Both the position numbers and the translations under genes were made by a program. From Hordeum vulgare subsp. vulgare (Eukaryota > Streptophyta > Magnoliopsida > Poales > Poaceae): a DNA stretch of 64,000 nucleotides. Location: the NCBI RefSeq assembly GCF_904849725.1, contig NC_058518.1, positions 7,708,147 through 7,772,146 on the forward strand. The letters are read 5' to 3'. This document shows positions 22,320 through 33,509 of the stretch, piece after piece. Numbering within the stretch: position 1 is the stretch's first letter; every line of letters starts with the position of its first letter. Under the pieces are notes generated by a model. That model saw nothing but the letters and a program-made list of their open reading frames with translations. It was not told the origin of the DNA and did not search any database.

Positions 22320-25148
22320 CCTAGCCATCCCAAGGGCTGGGGTGAATCTTGGTTTTATTGTCAAGAAACGTCCCCTGCTGGTGAAAATAAGCTTCTGGGC
22401 TACAGGCCAACCCGCCTCCCGGTTAACTTCATGCTCCCCGACAAGCTCACCGAGGAAGAAGAGTCGGAGTTCATCCCAATATTGTCTGAACTGAGATCCC
22501 TGACGAACAATGGTCTTACCGGGGTTGACCTGATCCGCTGCTGGGTCGAATGGCGGATTCTTCCTCTGAGCCGCCGAGATGGTCTAATGTGTGAATTTGA
22601 CGGCACTCTGGATCATCCCCAATGCTACTTTCACACAGCATTAACAGAGAAAGACATTGTTGCCATCATCAAAAAGCTGACCGGCGAGCCCGCAGGAAAA
22701 TGCGGCCAAATCGGCCTTAAGCCCTTCTGCAAGATTAACCCGGCGCCCAAGGTAACCAAAGCTGACCCGCCCTTGGTTTTTATCCCTTCTGTTGTATTGC
22801 CATCATGATTTCATAACATATACCTTTCCAGAAAGGCGATAAGTTCTGGTCCAGGAGACCTAAAAAGCAAGCCATGAAAACTGCTAAGCGGCCCTCTAAG
22901 AAAAACAAGGGCAAAGGTAAATCTGCTGCGGCTGAGCCATCTGAAGTCGACGAATCTCAAGTCGGCGACACACTTTCAAAGGTACCAATCCGTCCTCTTA
23001 TCACTCGCCACCTATTACTTTTGACCTTTTATTTATATCTCTCACTCTTCTTGTAATAGAATGAAGATAACGAAAGCCAAGAAGACTCTGTTGAGGTAAT
23101 TTCTGTTTCCTCCGATTCATCTCCTTCTCCACCTAAGCCAGCCCGGCGAATATGTGGGAAAGTCCCCTTCTCACATCCAAATGCCCATTTGGACCCAAAT
23201 TTCTTACTGAAGAAAACACAGCACGCCTCAAACCGGAAGACACGAAGTCACTCTGGCGATCTGATATCTGGCTTACCAACAACACACAAAAGAAAACCAA
23301 GCGAGGTACCCTTCTTTTTTTTATGAGTAACCATTATTCGTGCTTCTTTGGATTACATTTGCAACCCGCCTGTATTATTGATTTATAATTCCTGCAGAAT
23401 TCTCCTCCTACTTCCGGCGACTCAGTGATGTCAACACTTCCACCGATGATTCGAGTTCCGAGGTAAGTCTTTTGCCTTGACTTTTGAGAATAACGATCTT
23501 TTCAATTCCTTAACACGCTTATTCCCTTTTGTTAGGGCACAAGCCAAAAAAAGGAAAACCAGTGGATCAATTCCTGATGCAACTTCCGAACTCCCAAGGA
23601 AATCAACTCCGACTCAAGATGATCTTCCTGAGTCGCCGAAAGAAGCAGCGGATGCCCCTAAATCGCCGAACGTATTGACGACAGCGGATGACCCAGATGC
23701 TGTAGTCATTACTGGTTCTGGCTTTTCCAAGCCGGCGGCGACAATTCTGTCCAAACATGTAGCATCCTCCTCTCAGGCAATTCCCGAGTCTGGGCTCTCC
23801 AAGGCGAAGCTTTCCGACTATGCAAATCTGGAGTTTAAAGAACTCTGTTCTGGCTTCGCAAGTCGCCTGGAGGCGAGCTATGAGATGGAGAGAAATCTGC
23901 TAAAGATGTTAAACAACAAACATGAGGTAAACTTTATACTTTATACTATTCCCAGTAACCCCCAAGGGCCGGGTCATCAGTAAAAAGATGAGCCGGGTCT
24001 TAAAAAATTTAGAAAAAGCTTCGCGACCAGTAACCCCCAAGGGCCGGGTCATCAATAAAAGATGAGCCGGGTCTTGATTTCTGTATAATTTTTCCTAAGA
24101 AATTATACATTAGCCCCCAAGTGTCAGGGGTATTGCTTTGCAATAATTCTGAGACTTGTATTTATTTCAAACTTTCAATAGGAAAACCTTGCTCAGACCG
24201 AACTGGCGCTGGGCGATTTAAGGAAAAACTTAGCTGAACAACAAGACGCCCGAACTCAGTCGGAAGATAAGTATAAATTGGCTCTGGTTGAACTGGAAAA
24301 ACTCAAAACCGAGTTAGAAAAAGCTCAAGCTGACCAAAACGCGGCTTTGAAGAGAGCAGAGAAAGCTGAAGCGAAGCTGGCGACTGTTCAACACGAGTTA
24401 TCCGGCTTAAAACGTCATATCTCTAACATGATGCAAGCCATCTTTGGTAAGTCTTACCTAAATCTCCAACCTTGTCCCCTCCTTTTGGCTAAATTTCTGA
24501 TGTTAAGTTACTGGTTATCAAATTCCAGGTCCAAGAGTCGCCAACCTGCAAGAAGACTGTGTGTTGATGCTGAAGGCGATTTATACGCTGACAGAGCAAC
24601 TGTACACAGGCAGCGTGTTGACCGTCAAAGCTGTAATGGGTGCAAAAGAGCCTATTACTTCCATCAAGAAGGTACTTGGATGTCTGTCCACGCTTCCTCC
24701 CCAGATTGGCGAGTTAACTCGGTCAGCCGCCCAAAAAGGCGTCCTGACGGCCCTGAGTCGCTGCTTAGCGTATGCCCCAGAGATCAATTTGGAAGAAGTA
24801 GCCGTTGGCTTCCCTCAGCTTAAAGATGATGGATCGGAGTTCGTTGAAGAGGATTACCAGAAAGTTGTCAAGGATTCTCGGTTGGCTGCAACTCGACTCG
24901 CCGCAAGTCTTGATTTAACGAAGTATCAGGTGGCTTATGACAATAAGAATAAGAAAGTCAGCCCGCCAACCTTCGTGGTGACCAACCTAATTCCTCGGCG
25001 ACCCAAGAATCCTTTCGACTGGGAAGCAGACTTGGCATCAATTTTGACCGATGAAGACGACTTTGCTGCTTTGGCCAGGTGCAATTGGGTCTTGGGCGAT
25101 TTACAAATCGAAGTTGGTCAGAGCTCACGCCAGGACTTAGCGAAGTAG
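22320..25148 (+). pseudogene. antisense gene of the Tat element, rest of exon 1 to exon 7
   Basis: This continues the exon split at 8380. Recognisable blocks are HPKGWGESWFYC, GLTGVDLIRCWVEWRILPLS and GLKPFC. Exons inferred from GT-AG borders that keep one frame are 22320-22751, 22832-22981, 23060-23305, 23398-23462, 23536-23926, 24182-24446 and 24529-25148. The rejoined frame would encode about 873 residues. The middle part is charged and low-complexity (SVSSDSSPSPPKP). Exon 6 is a coiled coil rich in Lys, Glu and Ala. The C-terminal exon holds a helical domain (LPPQIGELTRSAAQKG) and ends DLAK-stop. The splice model is inference, but no stop interrupts it. The gene converges on pol of the same element. 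The chromovirus insertion makes it unlikely to be expressed whole. Confidence 0.78.
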
Positions 25149-25428
25149 ACTTTCCTGAATTTGGCCCGCGAGCCATGTAATAGTCAGTACTATTTTTTGA
25201 TGACATCTTCTGCAAGAAAAACCCTTATACCGCTTTTTGAGGCGATTTGAAATATTTGGTCCGCCTTTATAAGAATCTTCTACAATGCTTAATCCGCCAA
25301 GGATGAAACAAATCTTAGCACCCTCCTGTTTTAAACTTTGAACACATCATCTGTGGAAACAAATGAACTACGAATAGTTTCAACAAATATGCAGAAAGGA
25401 TAAAAACCTTCAAGATTAAATCATAGTA
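25149..25428. other. spacer after the antisense gene
   Basis: These 280 bp between the antisense gene stop and the tandem array show no ORF or motif I recognise. It probably holds the 3' UTR of the antisense gene. Confidence 0.4.
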
Positions 25429-26456
25429 AGAGTAATTTCGTCGTCTCATACGGTCGCGACAGGGGGAGGCGAGCCAAAAAGCTCGTGCACCCACCCTAAA
25501 TGCAGTTTTCGTCGGCTCATACTGTCGCGACAGGGGGAGGCGAGCCAAAAAGCTCGTGCACCCACCCTAAATGCAGTTTTCGTCGGCTCATACGGTCGCG
25601 ACAGGGGGAGGCGAGCCAAAAAGCTCGTGCACCCACCCTAAATGCAGTTTTCGTCGGCTCATACGGTCGCGACAGGGGGAGGTGAGTCAAAAAGCTCGTG
25701 CACCCACCCTAAATGCAGTTTTCGTCGGCTCATACGGCCGCGACAGGGGGAGGCGAGTCAGAAAGCTCGTGCACCCACCCTAAATGCAGGTTTCGTCGGC
25801 TCATACGGTCGCGACAGGGGGAGGCGAGTCAGAAAGCTCGTGCACCCACCCTAAATGCAGGTTTCGTCGGCTCATACGGTCGCGACAGGGGGAGGCGAGT
25901 CAGAAAGCTCGTGCACCCACCCTAAATGCGGGTTTCGTCGGCTCATACGGTCGCGACAGGGGGAGGCGAGTCAGAAAGCTCGTGCACCCACCCTAAATGC
26001 GGGTTTCGCCGGCTCATACGGTCGCGACAGGGGGAGGCGAGTCAGAAAGCTCGTGCACCCACCCTAAATGCAGTTTTCGTCGGCTCATACGGTCGCGACA
26101 GGGGGAGGCGAGTCAAAAAGCTCGTGCACCAACCCTAAATGCAGTTTTCGTGGGCTCATACGGTCGCGACAGGGGGAGGCGAGTCAGAAAGCTCGTGCAC
26201 CCACCCTAAATGCAGGTTTCGTCGGCTCATACGGTCGCGACAGGGGGAGGCGAGTCAGAAAGCTCGTGCACCCACCCTAAATGCAGGTTTCGTCGGCTCA
26301 TACGGTCGCGACAGGGGGAGGCGAGTCAGAAAGCTCGTGCACCCACCCTAAATGCAGGTTTCGTCGGCTCATACGGTCGCGACAAGGGGAGGCGAGTGAG
26401 AAAGCTCGTGCACCCACCCTAAATGCATGTTCTGTCGGCTCATAAGGTCGCAACAG
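25429..26456. repeat. 71-bp tandem array, about 14.5 copies
   Basis: Units start at 25429 and every 71 bp to 26423, where the last is partial. Each contains TCGGCTCATACGGTCGCGAC, an AGGGGGAGGCGAG purine block and GCTCGTGCACCCACCC. Copies are 90-100 % alike, with shared variants (for example GGTTTCG versus GTTTTCG) that suggest local amplification. Because 71 is not divisible by three, each copy yields a 70-aa ORF; these are artefacts. The array sits between the convergent ends of pol (minus) and the antisense gene (plus). Tandem arrays in the 3' region are known for Tat-lineage elements. Confidence 0.95.
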
Positions 26457-26564
26457 GATGACACAAATCGCTTTCTTTTTTAAAGAAGAAGCCCCCAAGT
26501 CTGGGAATATTTTATTACTTCATAATGAAACTGAAAAACTAACAAAGCATGGAGCTTTAAGAGC

Positions 26565-29500
26565 TCAAGTGTAGTAAGGCCGCAAATGAGCAATATTCCA
26601 GGGGCGAGTTGACTCAGCCTCTGTAGTCGGTCGGTCAGGCCGAAGATCCATCAAATAGTAAGAGCCATTACGGAGGTTCTTGCTGACGACGAAAGGCCCT
26701 TCCCAAGGGGGCGAGAGCTTATGCATGCATGCCCGATCTTGTATCAGACGAAGTACCAAGTCGCCCTCCTGAAAGGTCCGACTCTTAACCCGGCGACTAT
26801 GATAACGCCGCAGATCTTGCTGATAGATAGCCGAACGAGCCGCAGCTAGGTCACGCGCCTCTTCCAAGGCATCCAAGGAATCCTGACGCGCCAACTCATT
26901 ATCTTGCTCCACATATGCGGCGACTCTAAGAGAATCATGTCTTATGTCAGTAGGAAGGACAGCTTCTGCTCCATAGACCAAAAAGAAAGGAGTGAACCCC
27001 GTGGATCGATTCGGGGTGGTCCGGATGCTCCACAATACCGAAGGTAATTCCTCAACCCAACACCCTGGAGTTCTTTCCAGGGGAACCATGAGCCGAGGTT
27101 TAATCCCTCGCAAGACTTCTTGTTTCGCCCGCTCTGCCAGCCCGTTGGACTGCGGGTGAGCAACTGCAGAAACATCAAGCCGGATATGCTCTCGACGACA
27201 AAAATCCAGCATCGCTCCTTGGGACAAGTTAGTACCATTGTCCGTGATAATACTGTGCGGATATCCAAAACGGAAAATTAGCTTTTTCAGAAATTTGACC
27301 GCGGTCTCCGCATCGCAAGCTCCAACAGGTTCTGCCTCAACCCATTTAGAGAACTTATCAACTGCCACCAATAAGTGAGTTTTCTTGTCAGAGGACATTT
27401 TAAAGGGACCGACCATGTCCAGCCCCCAGACCGCGAAAGGCCAAATAATGGGAATCATCCTCAATTCTTGAGCCGGCACATGAGCCTGTCTCCCATATCG
27501 TTGGCACCCCCCGCACCGCCGTACTATATCTTCTGCATCTGCATGAGCCGTCAACCAGAAGAAACCATGTTGAAAAGCTTTTGATACCAAAGAACGTGAC
27601 CCGGCGTGATGCCCGCAGTCTCCAGAATGAATGTCATTTAGGATTACGCATCCTTCCTCGGAAAAAACACACCACTGAAAGATCCCTGAAGCACTTCGTT
27701 TATATAACTCGCCATTAATGATGACCAGGGATTTGCTACGTCGAACGATCTGGCGAGCCAAAACTTCGTCGGTGGGTAACTCGCCACGAGTGAGATAAGC
27801 CAGATAAGGAAGAGCCCAATCCGGAGTGACATGGAGAGCCGCCACAAGCTGAGACTCGGGATCCGGTATCGCCAATTCCTCCTCCGTGGGTATAGTCACA
27901 GACGGTTTATGCAAGATATCCAAAAAAACATTAGGGGGGACCGGTTTTCTCTGTGAGCCGAGTCGCGAGAGGGCATCAGCTGCTTCGTTGAGTCGCCGAT
28001 CAACATGATCAACCTGGTACCCATGAAAATAGCCCGCCACATCAGATACAACTCGCCTGTAAGCCGCCATCATAGGATCCCGAGAGTCCCAGGTACCCGA
28101 AACCTGTTGCGCCACCAAATCTGAATCCCCAAAGCATCTGACTCGGGTTAGGTTCATCTCTTTTGCCAGTCGCAAACCGTGAAGCAGAGCTTCATATTCC
28201 GCCGCATTATTTGTGCAGGGAAACATGAGCCGGAGAACATAGCAGAACTTATCTCCTTGAGGGGATATCAACACCACACCAGCCCCTGAGCCCTCCAACT
28301 GCCTGGATCCATCAAAGTAAATAGTCCAATAGGTAAGGTCAGGCCGATCTTCCGGAGCCTGAAGTTCTGTCCAATCGTTAACGAAATCAACTAGTGCCTG
28401 GGACTTGATGGCCGTGCGGGGGGTATATTGTATGTGATGAGACCCAAGCTCTATTGCCCATTTGGCGATTCGCCCTGTTGCCTCCCGATTTTGGATGACG
28501 TCACCGAGGGGGGCGGAACTGAACATAGTGATCGGGTGCTCCTGGAAATAATGTTTAAGCTTTCGACTCGCCATGAACACCCCATAGACCAGTTTCTGCC
28601 AATGTGGGTATCGCTGTTTGGAAAGAGTTAACACCTCGCTGATAAAGTATACCGGGCGTTGCATCGAGTATTCCTTTCCTTCCTCCTTTCTTTCGACGAC
28701 CACAGCCACACTGACCGCCTTGGAATTTGCGGCGATAAACAGGAGCATAGGCTCCTTTTCAGTTGGGGCTGCCAGGACCGGCGGGTTAACCAATTGATGC
28801 TTCAAGGCCTGAAGCGCCTCGTCTGCCTCCTCTGTCCATACGAATCGGTCGGATTTTCTCAACAATTGATAAAGAGGAATCACCTTTTCCCCGAGGCGGC
28901 TCACGAAATGACTTAGAGCCGCAATGCGACCCGCCAATCGCTGAACTTGATTAACATTCGTCGGCTTCCCGAGGGAGGTAACCGCTTCAATTTTGTCCGG
29001 GTTAGCCTCGATGTCGCGCTCTGATACCAAGAAACCCAGTAGTTTTCCCGCAGGTACGCCAAAAACGCACTTGGTAGGATTTAGCTTCATCTGATATACC
29101 CGTAAATTATCAAAGGTTTCCTTAAGGTCTTCCAAAAGTGTCTCCTCCCGGCGGGTCTTGATCACAATGTCGTCAACATAAGCATGGACGTTGCGGCCAA
29201 TTTGGTTATGAAGACAATTCTGGATGCAGCGTTGATAAGTCGCCCCTGCGCTCTTGAGCCCGAATGGCATGGACACATAACAAAAGGCCCCGAAGGGGGT
29301 TATGAAAGCAGTCTTCTCCTGATCTTCCACGGCCATTTTGATCTGATGATAACCTGAATAGGCGTCCAAAAAGCACAATCGTTCGCATCCCGCCACCGAG
29401 TCAATGATTTGGTCGATGCGGGGAAGAGCGAAAGGATCTTTGGGACAAGCTCTGTTGAGGTCCGTATAGTTAATACACATACGGAAAGTGCCATTCTTCT

Positions 29501-29762
29501 TGAGTACTAACACCGGGTTAGCCAGCCATTTGGGGTGAAAGACTTCCACGATGAACCCGACGGCTAAAAGACGGGCGACTTCTTCTCCAATCGCCTTCCG
29601 CCGCTCCTCGTTAAATCTGCGAAGGTACTGTTGGACAGGTTTGCATTTTGGGTCAATATTAAGATGGTGCTCAGCGAATTCTCTTGGTACACCCGGCATG
29701 TCAGAGGGCTTCCATGCGAAGATGTCCCGATTCTCACGGATGAATTCGATGAGCGCGCTTTC
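26565..29762 (-). pseudogene. Tat Gypsy pol: RT, RNase H, archaeal-type RNase H, integrase
   Basis: The longest open part is 29699-26565 (1044 codons). It is in frame with the protease segment upstream but cut from it by TAG at 29763-29765 (reading LDPK-stop-ESAL). The RT has CINYTDLNRACPKD, FLDAYSGYHQI and the catalytic YVDD. A first RNase H follows, with a weak active site (FIAANSKAVSVAVV). A second, archaeal-type RNase H has FDGS, AEYEALLHGLR and GDSDLV, the hallmark of the Tat lineage. Integrase has the zinc domain (CGGCQRYG), GLDMVGP, TDNGTNL and GLAERAKQE. The frame ends with WNIAHLRPYYT. The stop and two upstream frameshifts make it non-functional as a polyprotein, though the 1044-codon part is itself unbroken. 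Confidence 0.9.
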
Positions 29763-30366
29763 CTATTTGGGATCCAGACCCGTCCCAATGGTGAACTGCT
29801 TGGATGAATCGCCAGGAACGAAATCGATTGTCTTAGTATCATTCATCGGTTTGAATTTCAGGGGCGACTCAGAATCTGTAGTCGGCTTCTTGAGTGGTGA
29901 CATGTCTGCCGGGTCAACATTGGCTCGATGGTGTTTGAGCTCTTCCGCCGCACAGGCGACCTCCGCATAAGCCGCGTCCCCTTCCTCGCACTCCTTTGCG
30001 ATTCTTCTATCTCCATCAATCGTGATGGGTCCTTTGGGACCTGGCATTTTTAGTTTGAGGTAGACGTAGCACGGGCGGGCCATGAAGCGGGCGTAAGCCG
30101 GTCGTCCGAACAGCGCGTGGTACGGGCTTTTCAGTTTGACCACCTCGAAGATTAGGGACTCCGACCTGTAATTCTGCGCAGTTCCAAATGCTACTGATAG
30201 CCTGACCCGGCCTATGGGATAAGCCGACTTGCCCGGGACAATGCCGTGGAAAACCGTGGTTGAAGGCATCAAGTCTTTTTCCGATAGATTCATCCTCCGA
30301 AAGGTGTCGAAGTATAGGATATTAATGCTGCTGCCACCATCCATTAATACCTTTGACAAGGTGTAA
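29763..30366 (-). pseudogene. Tat Gypsy protease segment
   Basis: In frame with pol, this part contains the retropepsin motif VLMDGGSSINILY. DGGS replaces the common DTG/DSG, as is usual in this lineage. Flap-side sequence (LFGRPAYARFMARPCYVYLKLKMPG) follows; the tail up to TAG 29763 is a linker. The 5' border is a frameshift in a C7 run on the plus strand (30367-30373, G7 in sense). One G fewer joins it smoothly to the gag frame. This may be a decay indel or an assembly error. Confidence 0.8.
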
Positions 30367-31240
30367 CCCCCCCACTTGGGGAGCCACGACTAATGCCAGG
30401 TCGCCCGGGTTATCTATTCTTGGCGGGTGATCCTCTCTACTCCACGTTATGGTCTGCTCGGACCAGTGGAGATACCTGGGAATCGTCGGCTCAGTTACGC
30501 TGTACGCCCGGTGATTTACCTTTTTATCACGCTTGCAAGCATTAGTGGTGAAAATATGGTACTGCCCATTACTTAGCTGTTTGGGATTGTTGCGGAAGCC
30601 CCCGTTGTCATCCTGGTCCTGTGGAGCCCCCTGTGGGGGTGGCTGCTGGAAAACTCCCGGCGGGTTGTACCGCCGCTGGTGGTGCACCGGGTACTGGCCG
30701 CCGCCTGGTTGCGGGCCTCCCTGAGCCTCCTGTTCGGGAAAACCGCCGAAGGGGTTCTGCCTTTGGTTGGGCGCGGCGAGTTGGTCCTGGCGACGGTTCG
30801 GATCTTTGTTTTGGCTCTTCTTGATTGCCTCAGCCCGAAATTCTTGCATCACGAAACAGTTCTCCCAAGAGTGGCCCGCTGGGCCGTCGGCCGTGGCGTG
30901 GTGCTGGCAAGGGCCTTTGAGTAGCTCTTCGTAATTACGCGGCCTTTTCCCACTGAAACCTCGATTCTTCTTTTTGTCGTCGTTGGCATTGGTGTTGGCA
31001 ACCAAATCCGAGGGCTCCTCCTGTGGCCTACGCTTGCCGTTGGTCCCCTGGTTGTGACGGTTGCGGCCTTGGAAACAGGTGTGGTTTTTGGTCGAATCGC
31101 CCTTTTTGGGCGAGTTACCCTTACCATCCTCGCCGGGATCCTTGGTGTTATCGGCCTCGGCATACCTAGTGAGGGTGTCCATCAGTTCGCCCATATCCTG
31201 AACTTTCCGTTTGAGTCGCCCCAATTTCTGGACCAGCGGT
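30322..31240 (-). pseudogene. Tat Gypsy gag, C-terminal part (nucleocapsid-like)
   Basis: This is the second gag frame, from about 31240 (KLGRLKRKVQDMGELMDTLT) to a stop near 30322. It contains a basic, Asn/Lys-rich stretch, then a zinc-finger-like string (CQHH...GHSWENC). A Gln/Pro/Gly-rich linker and the sequence just before the protease follow. It is separated from the N-terminal gag frame by a frameshift near 31235-31245, because TGGTCCAGAAATTGG must be read in different frames on the two sides. It is fragmentary as it stands. Confidence 0.75.
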
Positions 31241-32936
31241 CACAGTGGCAGTTGTGCTCGAGGATAAGCACCACTTGTGCCGCCGTGATGCCATCTGATG
31301 AATGGATAATTTCTGCGACCCGCCGTGACCAATGGTGCGCCGACTCATCCGGGCGTTGTACGCAGTGTTGTAAGTCGACGATCGTCATCGGTCGTTTACA
31401 GGTTCCCCGGAAGTTTTTGATGAAACGCTCTTTCAGCTCGGCCCAGGACTGGATAGAATTGGGAGGTAAGTTTTTCAACCAAGTGCGCGCGGATCCCTCG
31501 AGCATCATGGTGAAATATCTGGCGCAAACCGCCTCATTTACGTCGAGCATGTCCATGGCGATCTCATAGCCCTCGATCCATGATGTTGGTTCGAGATCTG
31601 GTGTGTAATTAGGCACCTTTCTTGGTCCTTTGAAATCCTTGGGCATTTTTTCGTTCCGAAGGGCTAGGGACAAGCAGGGTACCCCAACTCGCCCTCCGGT
31701 CCCCGCGAGGGGGGCCTGGGCATCTTGAATGTTGGGGAGATCTCTGCCCGGCGGGTTCCGTTCGGGCGGGTTGTCCTGCGGGAAGTGTCGCGGGGCACTG
31801 TTTACGGCTGGCTGTTCCTCCGGCCTACTCCTGGTGTAACTCGCCTGAGGGGTGGAGTGCAATCTCTCAGGGCTGTGTGAGAACTGTGCGTTTTGAACCA
31901 CCGCCGTTTTCAACATCTCGATGGCGTTCCTTGCTTCAATCTCAGTTGGGGTGTTGCCGTGGATCGGAAGAGACTCCAGATGGCGAGTTGCGGCAAGCAC
32001 GTTATCCACCGGGTTGGAGAAGTGGCCTCGAGGGGTCTGGAAACGAGGAATTTGACCCTCAGTCGGCTGAATCGGCGGGTTAGGCGGGCGGCCCGGCCCT
32101 CCTGCTGGGGCGGCTCCCATCCCGGGTGTTTGAGGAGTGTCGAACAGGCGAGTCGGGTTGAGGTCATGGGGCAGGCGACCCTGGTGTCTCCGCTGATGGA
32201 CGGCGTCGGACGCGCGCTGCTGTCTTTCGAGCCGCCAGTTGTCGGTGTTCAATCGCATCCTTTCGGCCGTGATTTGGGCTTGTCGAGTCTCAATCTTGGC
32301 GGACTCCATATCAGCATCCTGATGGGCCTTCGCCATCGCCTCCCTCAGCTTTGCTAACTCTGCGTTTATCTCCCCTTGGTTCTCTGGCATGAGCGGAGTT
32401 GACATTAGTCTCGTGATTTCCGCCGCTAAGTCCACCAGGACTGCAGACGCACTTCTGGACGTTCCGCCGGTCCCATCGCCTCCGGTGGGGTTCTGTGCGG
32501 GTTGGGTTGCCCCGGCCATGTAAATGGCGATCTGGCGGCGGGTTCGATCAAGGATTTCCGGATCGATGGCCAGCGACAAGCCTCCGAGACCGTCTCCGTG
32601 GAGGGACTGGATGGAATCTGAATCGCCCATGGATGACTCATCGTCGGAGTTGACCGGGGTGACCTCCTGAGCCGCCACGTGTTCTGGCTCCTCCGACCCC
32701 TGCGTGAACCCCACAAAGACCGGGCGAGTCAGATGCTGTGTTATGACTGGGCGGACGTACCTGGCCGGCTCGACGATGTCGGTGGAGATGTCCGGCTCAG
32801 GAACGGATGATCCGATCATGCCGATGAAGACGTTGATCTTGCCGAAGGGGACCCTGTAGCCTGATTCGAGAGAATTTGCTTCAGGTCCCCATCGTTGGTT
32901 GTCGATGTAGGTTATCCCGCGGCGGCTCCGAGTCAT
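31182..32936 (-). pseudogene. Tat Gypsy gag, N-terminal part (capsid)
   Basis: The frame is open from inside the LTR, but the first ATG beyond the primer site is 32936-32934 (MTRSRRGITYIDNQRW), chosen as gag start. A long low-complexity region precedes the retrotransposon gag domain near the end (ARTWLKNLPPNSIQSWAELK, ERFIKNF, DESAHHWSRRVAEII). A helical segment with MPENQGEINAELAKLREAMA lies in between. The frame is lost after about 31240 by a one-base shift. With the downstream segment it forms the usual gag of grass Tat elements. Confidence 0.8.
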
Positions 32937-33004
32937 GAGCGCCGTCGCATAGCTCCCAAACCCTGGTAGGGCTCCCTTTGAGAACTCAACTCCACCATGC
33001 GTAG

Positions 33005-33024
33005 GCCCCACGGTGGGCGCCAAC
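33005..33024 (-). promoter_or_regulatory. primer-binding site of the Tat-type element
   Basis: The minus strand reads GTTGGCGCCCACCGTGGGGC directly after the LTR end (CCACGACA). TGGCGCC at this place is typical of plant Gypsy primer sites. The tRNA was not identified with certainty. Confidence 0.75.
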
Positions 33025-33509
33025 TGTCGTGGTTTTGTCACGGCAGATGTCCTCGTGAAAGGACTTAGTACGGGAGCCATCGCACCTTGGTGGCGACTCA
33101 AAGGGGTTAAACGGGAGGAACACGGCGGGTTACCCAGGTTCGGCCCCTCGTGTGGAGGTAATAGCCTACGTCCTGCTTTGTGTGTATTGATGTAGATTCG
33201 ATTACAAGGGAGGCGTAACTCGCCTAACCTAGCACTCGATGATTTCTAACCTGCCCTCCTCCTTCCGACTCGCCTTTATATATAGGTCGAGGCTTTAGGG
33301 TTTACAAGAGTCCCTTCCTCCTTACAAATCGTGACCACCGTGGTCTCTAAGTCGCCGTCCTGCGAAACCCAGAGACCTTCCATAAATCATAACCGTCCCG
33401 CGGCCTTGAACCGCCCAGGCTAAGGCCCAAGTAGCCCAAAGGATGAATCGCCTTACAAGTAACCCGGCCCATATTGGGGCGGGTCACTTAATAAGCAATA
33501 TCCCCAACA
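33025..33509 (-). repeat. 5' LTR of the Tat-type Gypsy element
   Basis: 485 bp, paired with 6283-6767. In sense orientation it starts TGTTGGGGATATTGC at 33509. A TATATATAAAGG box lies at about 33275-33286. CATGG at 33510-33514 is the right target duplication. Confidence 0.95.

Larger units (their letters stand above)
6283..33509 (-). mobile_element. Tat-lineage Gypsy LTR retrotransposon with antisense gene, interrupted by a chromovirus
   Basis: Two 485-bp direct LTRs (6283-6767 and 33025-33509) start TGTCGTGG and end CCCCAACA on the plus strand, flanked by CATGG at 6278-6282 and 33510-33514. Primer site, purine tract and ORFs show the element is read from right to left. The order is gag, protease, RT, RNase H, a second archaeal-type RNase H, then integrase. 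The second RNase H and a DGGS protease motif are marks of the Tat branch. Past pol lie a 71-bp tandem array and a plus-strand antisense gene. LTRs differ at 6 sites by eye (1.2 %). Two frameshifts and one stop in gag-pol make it non-autonomous now. Without the inner chromovirus it is about 13.3 kb. Confidence 0.94.

Noticed and set aside
25429..26456. CRISPR-like array
   Set aside because: Units are continuous tandem copies without unique spacers, in a plant retrotransposon.
25429..26498. Series of 70-aa ORFs with nearly the same sequence
   Set aside because: A 71-bp tandem repeat shifts frame at every unit, so each unit yields the same chance ORF. No start context or conserved protein.
31877..32357. 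Plus-strand ORFs opposite gag
   Set aside because: Shadows of the minus-strand gag frame; no conserved motif.
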